A DNA stretch of 64,000 nt from UBA5078 sp040384465 (GTDB lineage Bacteria; Pseudomonadota; Gammaproteobacteria; Pseudomonadales; Pseudohongiellaceae), in NCBI GenBank assembly GCA_040384465.1, contig JAZKJF010000012.1:133843-197842 (forward strand). The letters are read 5' to 3'. How positions within the stretch are numbered: position 1 is the stretch's first letter; each line of letters opens with the position of its first letter. A program made the position numbers and the translations under genes. Shown piece by piece: positions 35,015 to 43,687 of the stretch. The notes below the pieces were generated by a model. That model did not search any database. It saw nothing but the letters and a program-made list of their open reading frames with translations, and was not told the origin of the DNA.

Positions 35015-35153
35015 CATTTCTGCAGCCCCGATTCAACGTGCTTTCTCCCCTCGTTTTCCCCTACACTGCCGACAGCTGGCCCCAGGCCAATCTCAGTAGA
35101 ACAATCCCGGTAGAACAATTCAAATCAAGCACCTCCCCAGGAGAACAAGAAGA

Positions 35154-36020
35154 ATGTGTGACAATCATACCAATGAAGAGAATCAAGCTTATTTGCAGCT
35201 GAGCCGTCGCACCTTCGGCAAGCTCGCTGCCGGCGCGGCCATGATGACGATGCTGCCTTCTGTGCTGCATGCACAGGACGTGATGGAGATGGACGTCAAC
35301 ATTGAGACTCCCGACGGCACGGCTGACTGCTACTTCGTGCATCCGAGCAGTGGCGCTCACGCCGCTGTCATCATCTGGCCGGACATTCTCGGCCTGCGTC
35401 CAGCGTTCCGCGCCATGGGTAAGCGTCTGGCCCAATCCGGCTATTCTGTGCTGGTGGTGAATCCGTTCTACCGCAGCGCCAAGTCTCCTGTGGTGGCCGA
35501 AGGCGCCAGCTTTGCAGACCCGGCGATCGCTGCCATCGTGCGTCCTATGGCTGGCCAGCTGAATGCCACGACTCACGTCACCGACGCGCGCGCCTTTGTG
35601 GCCTGGGTCGATCAACAAGCTTCTGTCGACACGGGTCGCAAGATCGGCACGATGGGTTACTGCATGGGCGGCCCGATTGTGATGCGCACGGCATCGACTC
35701 TGCCTGAGCGCATCGGTGCCGGTGGTTCCTTCCACGGCGGCGGTCTGGCGACCACCAACCCTGACAGCCCGCACCTGGGCATCCCCAACATGCAGGCGTC
35801 CATGCTGATCGCCGTTGCCGCCAACGACGACGAGCGTGATCCGGAGAACAAAAACGTGCTGCGCGCTGCATTCGATGCGGCGAGCGTGACCGCCGAGATT
35901 GAAGTGTACGAGGGCGCGATGCACGGCTGGTGTGTGCCGGACTCCGCTGTTTACAACGAGCCGCAGGCCGAGAAGGCCTGGGGTCGTATGCTGGCGATCT
36001 TCGAGACCGCGCTGGCGTAA
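35154..36020 (+). CDS. Exported dienelactone hydrolase family protein
   Basis: A 288-residue protein. A twin-arginine signal is visible (S17-R-R-T-F-G-K23, then a weakly hydrophobic stretch ending VLHAQ at 41). The rest is a dienelactone hydrolase-type alpha/beta domain: VIIWPDILGLRPAFRAMGKRLAQSGY, the nucleophile elbow IGTMGYCMGGPIVM with Cys in the Ser position, AVAANDDERDPE for the Asp and YEGAMHGWC for the His. The family cleaves lactones or esters. Export through Tat suggests folding with a cofactor or in the cytoplasm before export; most relatives are cytoplasmic. GGAGAACAAGAAGA precedes the ATG. Confidence 0.85.
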   Translation: MCDNHTNEENQAYLQLSRRTFGKLAAGAAMMTMLPSVLHAQDVMEMDVNIETPDGTADCYFVHPSSGAHAAVIIWPDILGLRPAFRAMGKRLAQSGYSVLVVNPFYRSAKSPVVAEGASFADPAIAAIVRPMAGQLNATTHVTDARAFVAWVDQQASVDTGRKIGTMGYCMGGPIVMRTASTLPERIGAGGSFHGGGLATTNPDSPHLGIPNMQASMLIAVAANDDERDPENKNVLRAAFDAASVTAEIEVYEGAMHGWCVPDSAVYNEPQAEKAWGRMLAIFETALA

Positions 36021-36031
36021 AGCCTTTCTTT

Positions 36032-36105
36032 CTGTAGGAGCCTGCCCTGCAGGCGACTTTTGGAACTGGCACAAATCCAATCGCCTGCAGGGCAGGCTCC
36101 TACAG
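36032..36105. repeat. REP/BIME hairpin, type CTGTAGGAGCCTGCC
   Basis: Two perfect 25-base arms (36032-36056 and 36081-36105), CTGTAGGAGCCTGCCCTGCA plus GGCGA and its complement, around a 24-base spacer containing GGAACTGGCACAAATCCAA. It lies between the convergent dienelactone hydrolase and outer membrane efflux genes, where it can end transcription of both. Confidence 0.92.
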
Positions 36106-36112
36106 ACATCCG

Positions 36113-37528
36113 TTAATCTAAGGATTGCCAACCACCGCCGAGGGCCTGATAGAGGCTCACGGCAGTGTTGAGCTGCTGCAGCTTGCTGTCGAGATAGGCG
36201 TTGCGGCTGGAGAACAACGTGTTCTGGGAAGTCAGCACCGTCTGGAACTCAGTGACGCCCTCTTCGTAGCGCACCTGGGCGATGCGGAACGATTCCTCTG
36301 CGGCACTGAGATTCTGCTGCGCCACGTTGACCTGTTCGGTCTGCAACTGAATGGCACTCAACAACACCTCGATTTCATTGAAGGCGGCCAGCACCGAGCG
36401 ACGATACGTTGCCAGGCTGCTGTCGAGCGTGAGCCGTGTTCTCTCTACCGTCCGCGCACGCTGTCCCGTGTCGAGCAAGGTTTGCAGAATTGCCGCGCTG
36501 GAGCGGAAATACACATCCGGCGAGGTCACCAGCTCGGACAACGACGTGCTGCTGGCATTCAACCCGCCGGTCAGCGAGATACTCGGAAAATAATCACTGC
36601 GTGCGACATCCAGCCCTGCGACCGTGCTGCGTAATTGCGCCTCGGCCTGTACGAGATCGGGCCTACGCAGCAACAATTCCGAAGGTAGTCCCGGCTGCAC
36701 TTGCGGCACAAGGATATTGGCAAGCGTCTGGCCGGTGATATCGAACCCCTGCACACCACGGCCACTGAGCAAGGCCAGCGACGCGCGCGCCGCCAGATCA
36801 CTCTGCAGCAGGCTGCTCAGCGAGGCACGCTCGCGCTGCAGTGCAATCTGTTGCTGCAAGGCCTCAATGGGCACCGCAACACCAGCAGCCACCCGCGCGT
36901 TGGCAATCTCGGCGATGGCCTCGGCATTGGCGACGTTCTGACGCGCAGCGGTGGTTTTGTCGCGAATCAGCAGCAGTTGGAAATAGGTCGAGGCGGATGT
37001 GCCCAGGGTGTTGAGTGCCACGTCTGCCACTTGCGCGGCGCGGGAATCGAAGTCAGCCAGCGCCTGGGTATAGACGGCCGGTTTGCTGAGAATATCGGTG
37101 TAGCTGACCGACCCTGCCACATCGAACGGCGAGCCAGTGCTGCCAGTGTTCTGCACGCCATCGACGCGGGTGTCGCTGTAGGACGCCCCGGTGCCAATCG
37201 TCAGGCTGGCGCGGGGCAGCAGATTGAATTGCGCTTCGCGCAGAGCCAGCTGGGCCGCCTGCAAGTTGCGTTGATTGTTGGCCAGATCGAAGTTGCTCGC
37301 CTGCACCTGGGTAATCAGTCCCGTCAGCTCTGTATCGCCAAAACTCTCCCACCAGTTCACGGCGGGCCAGACCATCGCATCGGTCGTGACCGGCCCCAGC
37401 CACGCAGCGGGCACATCGGTCTGATCCAGCGGGGGCACATCACTCTGTAACGCACAACCAGTCAGCGCGGCGATGCTCAGCGACAACAAGGCGGCCGTCC
37501 GCACACTTCTTCCATACAACTCTTTCAT
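36113..37528 (-). CDS. Outer membrane efflux lipoprotein, NodT/TolC family
   Basis: A 471-residue outer membrane channel protein. The lipoprotein signal ends in IAALTGC (Cys about 24). Two repeated helical coiled-coil halves are visible, with the family pieces QLALREAQFNLLPRASLTIGTG and RPDLVQAEAQLRSTVAGLDVARSDYFPSISLTGG, and a final YRSVLAAFNEIEVLLSAI region. It forms the outer membrane tunnel for the MacA/MacB-like proteins encoded upstream on the same strand, 43 bases away. ATG at 37528 has AAGGAAAGACGGAA before it; the upstream extension would run into macB. Confidence 0.9.
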   Translation of the reverse strand: MKELYGRSVRTAALLSLSIAALTGCALQSDVPPLDQTDVPAAWLGPVTTDAMVWPAVNWWESFGDTELTGLITQVQASNFDLANNQRNLQAAQLALREAQFNLLPRASLTIGTGASYSDTRVDGVQNTGSTGSPFDVAGSVSYTDILSKPAVYTQALADFDSRAAQVADVALNTLGTSASTYFQLLLIRDKTTAARQNVANAEAIAEIANARVAAGVAVPIEALQQQIALQRERASLSSLLQSDLAARASLALLSGRGVQGFDITGQTLANILVPQVQPGLPSELLLRRPDLVQAEAQLRSTVAGLDVARSDYFPSISLTGGLNASSTSLSELVTSPDVYFRSSAAILQTLLDTGQRARTVERTRLTLDSSLATYRRSVLAAFNEIEVLLSAIQLQTEQVNVAQQNLSAAEESFRIAQVRYEEGVTEFQTVLTSQNTLFSSRNAYLDSKLQQLNTAVSLYQALGGGWQSLD

Positions 37529-37571
37529 CGTTCCGTCTTTCCTTTTTTCCAAATGCTGGCTTGATAAATAC

Positions 37572-39647
37572 TCATTCATTCGCAAGTGCCTGCACCGGGT
37601 CCATGCGCGCCGCTTTGCGGGCCGGCATGAAACCGAACACCAGACCGGTACCGGCAGCACAGCAGAATGCCATCACCATGGGACTGGTCGTGAATTTGAT
37701 GGGCGCACCGACCTGCGCCAGCAGCAGCCCGATCCCCACGCCGGTCGCCACCCCGATGACGCCTCCCAGAGCAGACACCACAATGGCCTCCGAGAGAAAC
37801 TGCGAGAGAATGTCCGATTGCCGCGCCCCCGTCGCCATGCGAATGCCGATCTCGCGGGTTCGCTCCGTCACCGACACCAGCATGATGTTCATCACTCCGA
37901 TGCCGCCGACCAATAGAGAGATGGCGCCAATCGAGCCAAGCAACATGGTGAAAATGTCCTGCGACGCCGACACGGTGTCGAGCAGCTCGGCACTGTTGAA
38001 AACGCGGAAGTCCTGAGTGCCATGTCGTACTGCCATGAACTCCACCAGATTAGCTTCGGTCACGTCGATCTGATCGATATTGTCCACGGCAACAGAGATA
38101 GAACGGGCGACGCGGGTGCCGAACAGCCGCAACGCGCCTGTCTTGAGCGGCACGAACACCGCGTCGTCCTGATCGGCACCCCCAAACCCGGAGCCACCCT
38201 TGCGCGTCAGCACGCCGATAATCTGGAAGGGCACATTGCGAATCAGAATGTATTCGCCCAGCGGATCGGAACCGTCAGGAAACATCTCATCGGCCACGGT
38301 GGCTCCGAGCACCGCGACAGAGGCATAGGTCTCGCTGTCCTCACGGGTGAAATAGATGCCCCGGGCCAGCGGCCAGTTGCGAATTTCCGGCATGTTCTCG
38401 GTGTTGGCCGTCACGGTGGTCGAATAGTCCTGCCGTCCGAAGCGCACGGTGTAGTTACCTTGAATTTCCGGCAACGTCCCCAGTACATTGGGAATGCTCT
38501 CGGCGATGGCATCGGAGTCTTCAAAGGTCAGTGTCGAGGGCGCATTCCGGCGACCCTCGACGCGCGTGGGCTGCAGCGTCAGCATGTTGGTACCAACGGA
38601 GCTGATGCGCTCGACGATCATCTGTCCGGCGCCCTCACCGATGGCCAGCATCGCCACCACCGAGGCAACGCCGATGACGATACCCAGCAAGGTCAGCACG
38701 GTACGGAAAGTGTTCGCCGTCAGCGAACTGAGCGCCATGCGAATCGCTTCGCCCACGCCAGCCAGTGGCGAAGGCACTCGACGGTTCATCAGCAGTTCAC
38801 GCAGTTTGCTGTTGCTGCCGTGTGCTCTGCCATGCTGTCCACCACCAGAAGCATCGCCGTGTTCGCGCTGGCGATCCCTGATCACCACGCCATCGCTGAA
38901 TTCGATGACACGGTCTGCGTGCTCTGCCAGCTTGGGATCGTGAGTGATGATGATGACGGTGTGTCCCTGCCGCGCCAGACTCTTGAGCAGGTTGATCACT
39001 TCCACGCCGCTCTTGGAATCCAGTGCGCCGGTCGGTTCGTCGGCCAGAATGATATTGCCGCCATTGATCATCGCGCGCGCGATGGAGACGCGCTGCTGCT
39101 GACCACCGGAGAGCTGGCTCGGACGGTGATCCATGCGCTCGCCTAGCCCAAGTGAGGTCAGCAGTGCCTCTGCCTTGATGCGGCGTTCGTTGCTGCTGTA
39201 GCCCGCATAGATCGCCGGAATTTCGACGTTCTCCAGCGCGGTGGAGTGCGGCAGCAGATTGTAACTCTGGAACACGAAACCGAAGGCTTCACGGCGCAGC
39301 CAGGCCAGGTCGTCCGGCCCGAAGTCGCGGATATCGCGACCACCGAACAGATAAGTACCGGCAGTGGGTTTATCGAGACAGCCGAGAATGTTCATCATGG
39401 TCGACTTGCCGGAACCCGACTGCCCCACGATGGCCACGAACTCACCGACATGAATCTTCAGGTCAATGCCACGCAGCGCATGCACCTCGACACCACCGCC
39501 GGTGATGAAGGTGCGCTGTATCCCGCGCAGCTCGATGATCGGAATCTCGTTGATGTCATGCGCGGTGTTGTCTTGGGCCTGCTCGGTGCGGCCATCCGGC
39601 CGCCGCGCAGAGCCCGACATGCCGCCGTCGAGAACCGCAGTGCTCAT
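37572..39647 (-). CDS. macB: MacB-type ABC transporter (ATPase fused to permease)
   Basis: A 691-residue protein. Residues 36-270 form the ATPase: Walker A GQSGSGKSTMMNILG, signature LSGGQQQRVSIARAM, Walker B IILADEPTGALDSKSG, His switch IIITHDPKLAEHADRVIEFSDG. Then comes one membrane helix (FRTVLTLLGIVIGVASVVAMLAIG), a large periplasmic MacB domain, and three final helices with RTREIGIRMATGARQSDILSQFLSEA. It uses ATP to drive export through the adaptor and the outer membrane tunnel. The first 35 residues are extra and hydrophilic. It starts in an ATGA overlap with the adaptor gene. Confidence 0.92.
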   Translation of the reverse strand: MSTAVLDGGMSGSARRPDGRTEQAQDNTAHDINEIPIIELRGIQRTFITGGGVEVHALRGIDLKIHVGEFVAIVGQSGSGKSTMMNILGCLDKPTAGTYLFGGRDIRDFGPDDLAWLRREAFGFVFQSYNLLPHSTALENVEIPAIYAGYSSNERRIKAEALLTSLGLGERMDHRPSQLSGGQQQRVSIARAMINGGNIILADEPTGALDSKSGVEVINLLKSLARQGHTVIIITHDPKLAEHADRVIEFSDGVVIRDRQREHGDASGGGQHGRAHGSNSKLRELLMNRRVPSPLAGVGEAIRMALSSLTANTFRTVLTLLGIVIGVASVVAMLAIGEGAGQMIVERISSVGTNMLTLQPTRVEGRRNAPSTLTFEDSDAIAESIPNVLGTLPEIQGNYTVRFGRQDYSTTVTANTENMPEIRNWPLARGIYFTREDSETYASVAVLGATVADEMFPDGSDPLGEYILIRNVPFQIIGVLTRKGGSGFGGADQDDAVFVPLKTGALRLFGTRVARSISVAVDNIDQIDVTEANLVEFMAVRHGTQDFRVFNSAELLDTVSASQDIFTMLLGSIGAISLLVGGIGVMNIMLVSVTERTREIGIRMATGARQSDILSQFLSEAIVVSALGGVIGVATGVGIGLLLAQVGAPIKFTTSPMVMAFCCAAGTGLVFGFMPARKAARMDPVQALANE

Positions 39648-41095
39648 CGGAAGCCTCCAGGCATCATGCCGCGCGGAATGCCCATGTTCTGATTGTTATT
39701 GTTGCCCTGATCCTCGGCGGCCGCCTGCAGGATACCGGCGACGACCTGCTCACCTTCCACCAGGCCGGAAAGGACCTCCGCGCTGACGCGACTGCTGATG
39801 CCGACGACGACATTGCGCTCCTGCTCAATGCCATCGGCACCGATGACTCGCACGGTGGCAGGACGTCTGGCGGGCATCTCGCCGCTCATTGCCCCCGGTC
39901 GTCCACGACGCCCACCATTGGCACCCGCAGGAGGGCGCTGTCCGGACTGGACCGCTTGACGCACGGCAGCAGCAGCCGCTTCGGCATTCACGGGCGTGCC
40001 TGCAGGAGCGCCTGCGGCATCGGCCGGTCGACCGGCTCCCGCCAACGCTGCAATCGGCATCGCCCCTTCGGGCATCTGCGGATCAACAAAAGTCAAAGCC
40101 CCTACCGGCACTGTCAACACATTGCGCGCAGCAGAGGTAATGAAGAACACCTGCGCCGTCATCTCGGGCAGCAGCGTCCCGTCGCTGTTCTCGACATCAA
40201 ACAATCCGGTATAGAGCACCACATTGTTTTCGATCACCGGTGTCGGCAGCACCTGCCGCAAAGTGCCCACCCAGCGCCGATCACCGCCGCTCAAGGTCGT
40301 GAAGTAGATATCCATGCCGGTCTTCATGCTGCCGATGTCGGCCTCGGAAATTTCGGTCTGCACGGTCATGGTGGAGAGGTCGGCGACGCGCAGAATCGTC
40401 GGGGCTTGCTGATTGGCGTTCAAGGTGCGGCCTTCGTTCATCTCGATGGACACGACGGTGCCAGTGATCGGCGAGTAGATACGGGTGAAGCTGAGCTGGG
40501 TTTCTTCAGAATTCAACGTGGAACGGCTCTGCTGAATCTGTCGTTCCAATTGCGTCACGTTGGCCTCGGCGCTGGCGAGGTTGGCAGTCGCGGTATCGAA
40601 ATCCTGCTGGCTGGTGGCATTGGCGGCCATCAAGCGCTCCTGACGCTGGGCGTTGGCGCGGGACAAATCCAGACTGGCGCGGCGCGAACTGCTCTGCGCT
40701 TCGAGTGCTGCGAGTGCCGCACGGCTGGCCTCCACCCGGCTGACCTGGGTACGCGCATCGATCTCGGCCAGCAACTGGCCTTCCTCGACTCTGTCACCCA
40801 CTTCGACGTGCAGCTTTTGCAACTGCCCGGACACCTGCGCGCCGACGTCAACAAACACGCTCGGCTTCAGACTCCCTGCGGAAGAGATGGTGTTCTCGAT
40901 ATCGCCCACCGTGACGGTCGCGATCAGCGGCTGATCAACCAACTCTGCTTCATCCTCCTGCAGATAAAAATACAGGCCGAGAACAGAGAGCAGCACGACA
41001 CTGATCAGCCCCCATTTTTTGCCGCGTTTCTTTCTGCCAGGCGGGGTGAAACCAGAATTCTGAATGTCTGACTGACTGTCGCGTTCCATCTTCAT
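39644..41095 (-). CDS. MacA-like periplasmic adaptor (HlyD family)
   Basis: A 483-residue membrane fusion protein. One membrane anchor (GLISVVLLSVLGLYFYL, about residues 25-42), a lipoyl-type half IENTISSAGSLKPSVFVDVGAQVSGQLQKLHVEVGDRVEEGQLLAEID, a coiled coil, the second lipoyl half with ITGTVVSIEMNEGRTLNANQQAPTILRVADLSTMTV, and a beta-barrel. An Ala/Pro/Gly-rich low-complexity insert (about residues 365-425, PADAAGAPAGTP, RPPAGANGGRRGRPG) is not typical. The ATG at 41095, after AAGGATATCTGC, is the best of three close starts. First gene of the adaptor-ABC-tunnel operon. Confidence 0.9.
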   Translation of the reverse strand: MKMERDSQSDIQNSGFTPPGRKKRGKKWGLISVVLLSVLGLYFYLQEDEAELVDQPLIATVTVGDIENTISSAGSLKPSVFVDVGAQVSGQLQKLHVEVGDRVEEGQLLAEIDARTQVSRVEASRAALAALEAQSSSRRASLDLSRANAQRQERLMAANATSQQDFDTATANLASAEANVTQLERQIQQSRSTLNSEETQLSFTRIYSPITGTVVSIEMNEGRTLNANQQAPTILRVADLSTMTVQTEISEADIGSMKTGMDIYFTTLSGGDRRWVGTLRQVLPTPVIENNVVLYTGLFDVENSDGTLLPEMTAQVFFITSAARNVLTVPVGALTFVDPQMPEGAMPIAALAGAGRPADAAGAPAGTPVNAEAAAAAVRQAVQSGQRPPAGANGGRRGRPGAMSGEMPARRPATVRVIGADGIEQERNVVVGISSRVSAEVLSGLVEGEQVVAGILQAAAEDQGNNNNQNMGIPRGMMPGGFR

Positions 41096-41257
41096 GCAGA
41101 TATCCTTCATCGAACTGTTTGGGAAAGGGGATTGATTGGCCGTTGATACGCAGGCTGCCGAGTAACCTGTCGCTGGCAAGCTCGGCAAAATAGTGTCAAT
41201 TGGTGACAGCACTGCCGGGCATTCTTGCGACGACCGCTTTTCTGTATCATGACCGCC

Positions 41258-42487
41258 ATGCTTAATATTCTCTGGCTCAGTTTCTTCTTGCTCGCTTTCG
41301 TTGCCGCGCTGTGGCAATGGTTGTCGGGCAGCAATCCGGAAGTTTTCAGCCAGCTCATCGCGGCGACCTTCGAGATGGCGAATCTGGCCGTGGAAATTGC
41401 CATCGGTCTGATCGGCATCATGGCGCTGTGGCTTGGTCTGTTCAAGATTGCCGAACACAGCGGGCTCATCAATATCATCGCACGCGCCGTGGGGCCTTTG
41501 TTTTCACGATTGATGCCAGAGGTCCCGCCGAACCATCCTGCTATCGGTTCCGTCACCATGAATCTGGCCGCCAACTTTCTCGGCCTGGACAACGCCGCCA
41601 CGCCTATGGGCCTGAAGGCGATGAACGATCTGCAGGAGTTGAACCCGGACAAAGACACCGCCACCAACGCACAGATCCTCTTCCTCGTGCTTAACACCTC
41701 CTCAGTGACCCTGTTACCCGTGACAATCTTTCTTTACCGGGCACAACAGGGGTCCACGGAACCAGCGGCGGTGTTCCTGCCGATCCTGATGGCGACCTCT
41801 GCCTCCACCCTGGTCGGCCTCCTGAGTGTGGCGTGGATACAGAAACTGCGCCTGCATGATCCGGTGTTGCTGGCATGGTTCGGTGGCTTTGCGGTGTTCA
41901 TGGCGGCATTGCTGAGCTTCATCGTCGGCCTGCCCGGCGACATCCTTTCTGCGCGCTCGGCCTTGATCGGCAACCTGCTGTTGTTCAGCGTCATCGTGCT
42001 GTTCCTGGTGTCCGGCATCCAGCGCAAACTCGACTGTTACTCGCTGTTCATCGAGGGCGCGAAGGAAGGTTTCAACGTCGCCATCAAGATCATCCCCTTC
42101 CTGCTGGCGATGCTGGTGGGGATCGGCGTATTCCGCGCCAGCGGCTGTCTGGATATCCTCCTCGAAGGCATTCGAGCACTGGTCGCCATGCTGGGGATCG
42201 ACACCCGCTTCGTCGATGCTCTGCCGACCGCGTTCATGAAGCCGCTCAGTGGCAGCGGCGCGCGAGCGATGATGCTGGAGACCATGAACACTTTTGGGGT
42301 GGACTCCTTCCCCGCGCGCATGGCTGCCACCATTCAGGGCAGCACTGAGACCACTTTCTACGTGCTGGCCGTCTACTTCGGCAGCGTCGGCATCCGCAAG
42401 ACCCGTCACGCCATCACCTGCGGCCTGCTGGCGGACTTCGCGGGCATCACCACAGCGATATTCGCAAGCTACTGGTTCTTCGGCTGA
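41258..42487 (+). CDS. Nucleoside-gate (SpmA/SpmB-like) membrane protein
   Basis: A 409-residue membrane protein. Two copies of the nucleoside recognition 'gate' domain are present: IAIGLIGIMALWLGLFKIAEHSGLINIIARAVGPLFSRLMPEVP with the following NHPAIGSVTMNLAANFLGLDNAATPMGLKAM, and in the second half AIKIIPFLLAMLVGIGVFRASG with MKPLSGSGARAMML. In spore formers the halves are separate proteins (SpmA and SpmB); here they are fused as in many Gram-negative bacteria. Likely an inner membrane transporter for a nucleoside-like or small solute. ATG at 41249 is an alternative start. Divergent from macA. Confidence 0.8.
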   Translation: MLNILWLSFFLLAFVAALWQWLSGSNPEVFSQLIAATFEMANLAVEIAIGLIGIMALWLGLFKIAEHSGLINIIARAVGPLFSRLMPEVPPNHPAIGSVTMNLAANFLGLDNAATPMGLKAMNDLQELNPDKDTATNAQILFLVLNTSSVTLLPVTIFLYRAQQGSTEPAAVFLPILMATSASTLVGLLSVAWIQKLRLHDPVLLAWFGGFAVFMAALLSFIVGLPGDILSARSALIGNLLLFSVIVLFLVSGIQRKLDCYSLFIEGAKEGFNVAIKIIPFLLAMLVGIGVFRASGCLDILLEGIRALVAMLGIDTRFVDALPTAFMKPLSGSGARAMMLETMNTFGVDSFPARMAATIQGSTETTFYVLAVYFGSVGIRKTRHAITCGLLADFAGITTAIFASYWFFG

Positions 42488-42619
42488 GCGCTTCGTCGCA
42501 GCTCAATTGTGCTTTCCGGGAAATTGTGGTTTCATCCAGACGCGCTGAAGATCACGACAAGACTCTTCCAGAAACCCAATAAAAACAGGCAATTGCCACA
42601 AAAAGAAGATCTGAGCAGT

Positions 42620-43687
42620 ATGGGTAAACACCACCACTCCGTCAGGCGCTGGCGCCACTTGCTGTTCGCATTGTGTGTCCCGGCTCTGCTCATCGGCTGC
42701 TCGGAGCAGCTAGCCGCCAACCGACCCTACATTCTCACGACCGCTACCGTCGGCGGGGCGTACTATCCGATTGGCGTGGCGATGGCCACCATCTCCAAGT
42801 CCCAGCTGCAGCGCACCCACAACATCTCGCTATCTGCCATCAGCTCCGCTGGCTCGCTGGAAAACGTCAAGCTGCTGCGCGACAACGAGGCGCAGTTCGC
42901 GATTCTGCAGGGCGTCTTTGCTGCCTGGGCGTGGAACGGCGAAGGGCCAGTGCGCAACCCGCAGACCGAGATGCGCAGTGTCAGTGCAATGTGGTTGAAC
43001 GTCGAACATTTTGTGCTGCTGACCGAGCTGGTCAAGAACGGCACGCTCAGTGACTTCGGCACCCTGCAGGGCGAGCGCGTCGTGCTCGGCGCCCGCAATT
43101 CCGGAGCCGATCAGACCGGACGCTACATCCTCGAACAACTCGGCATCGACTACGAAAGCGCCATGACCTTCGGCTACATGGGCTATGAGGCCGCTGCCAA
43201 CGCCATGCAGGACGGCAACGTCGCGGGCATCAACGTCCCGGCCGGAGCGCCCGCCAGCGCCATCACTCAGGCCTTCGCGCAGATGGGGGATGGCATCACG
43301 CTGCTGACCTTCTCACAACAGGAACTGGACACGCTGAACAGCCGCTATCCGCTGTGGGACTGGTACGACTTCGCACCCGGCACCTACCCGAATCAGGACA
43401 CGGCGATGCGCTCCATCGCCTCGCCCAACGTGCTGGTGGTGCGTGCCGATATTCCCGACGAAGCCGTTTATCAGATCACCAAGATGATCTGGGAAAACCT
43501 CGGCACCATGCAGGACATTCACGCCGCCACCAAGGACATGCGTCTGGAGATTGCGCTCAAAGGCCTGGCCGCGCCCTTGCACCCTGGCGCCCTGCGTTAC
43601 TACCGCGAACAAGGGCTCGAAATTCCCCCGCATTTGCTGCTCGATGAACAGCAGTCCCTACAGAACCAGGAGCCGACAGCCCGATGA
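42620..43687 (+). CDS. TRAP transporter solute-binding protein, TAXI family, lipoprotein
   Basis: A 355-residue protein. Signal ends in PALLIGC (Cys27), so it is probably lipid-anchored. The TAXI fold is seen in YILTTATVGGAYYPIGVAMATISKSQ, SAGSLENVKLLRDNEAQFAILQGVFAAWAWNG, RVVLGARNSGADQTGRYILEQLGI and the C-terminal LKGLAAPLHPGALRYYREQGLEIPPHLL. It delivers a carboxylate such as glutamate or a 2-oxo acid to the fused permease. Its stop overlaps the permease start (ATGA). ATG at 42620 selected because it precedes the signal. Confidence 0.9.
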   Translation: MGKHHHSVRRWRHLLFALCVPALLIGCSEQLAANRPYILTTATVGGAYYPIGVAMATISKSQLQRTHNISLSAISSAGSLENVKLLRDNEAQFAILQGVFAAWAWNGEGPVRNPQTEMRSVSAMWLNVEHFVLLTELVKNGTLSDFGTLQGERVVLGARNSGADQTGRYILEQLGIDYESAMTFGYMGYEAAANAMQDGNVAGINVPAGAPASAITQAFAQMGDGITLLTFSQQELDTLNSRYPLWDWYDFAPGTYPNQDTAMRSIASPNVLVVRADIPDEAVYQITKMIWENLGTMQDIHAATKDMRLEIALKGLAAPLHPGALRYYREQGLEIPPHLLLDEQQSLQNQEPTAR

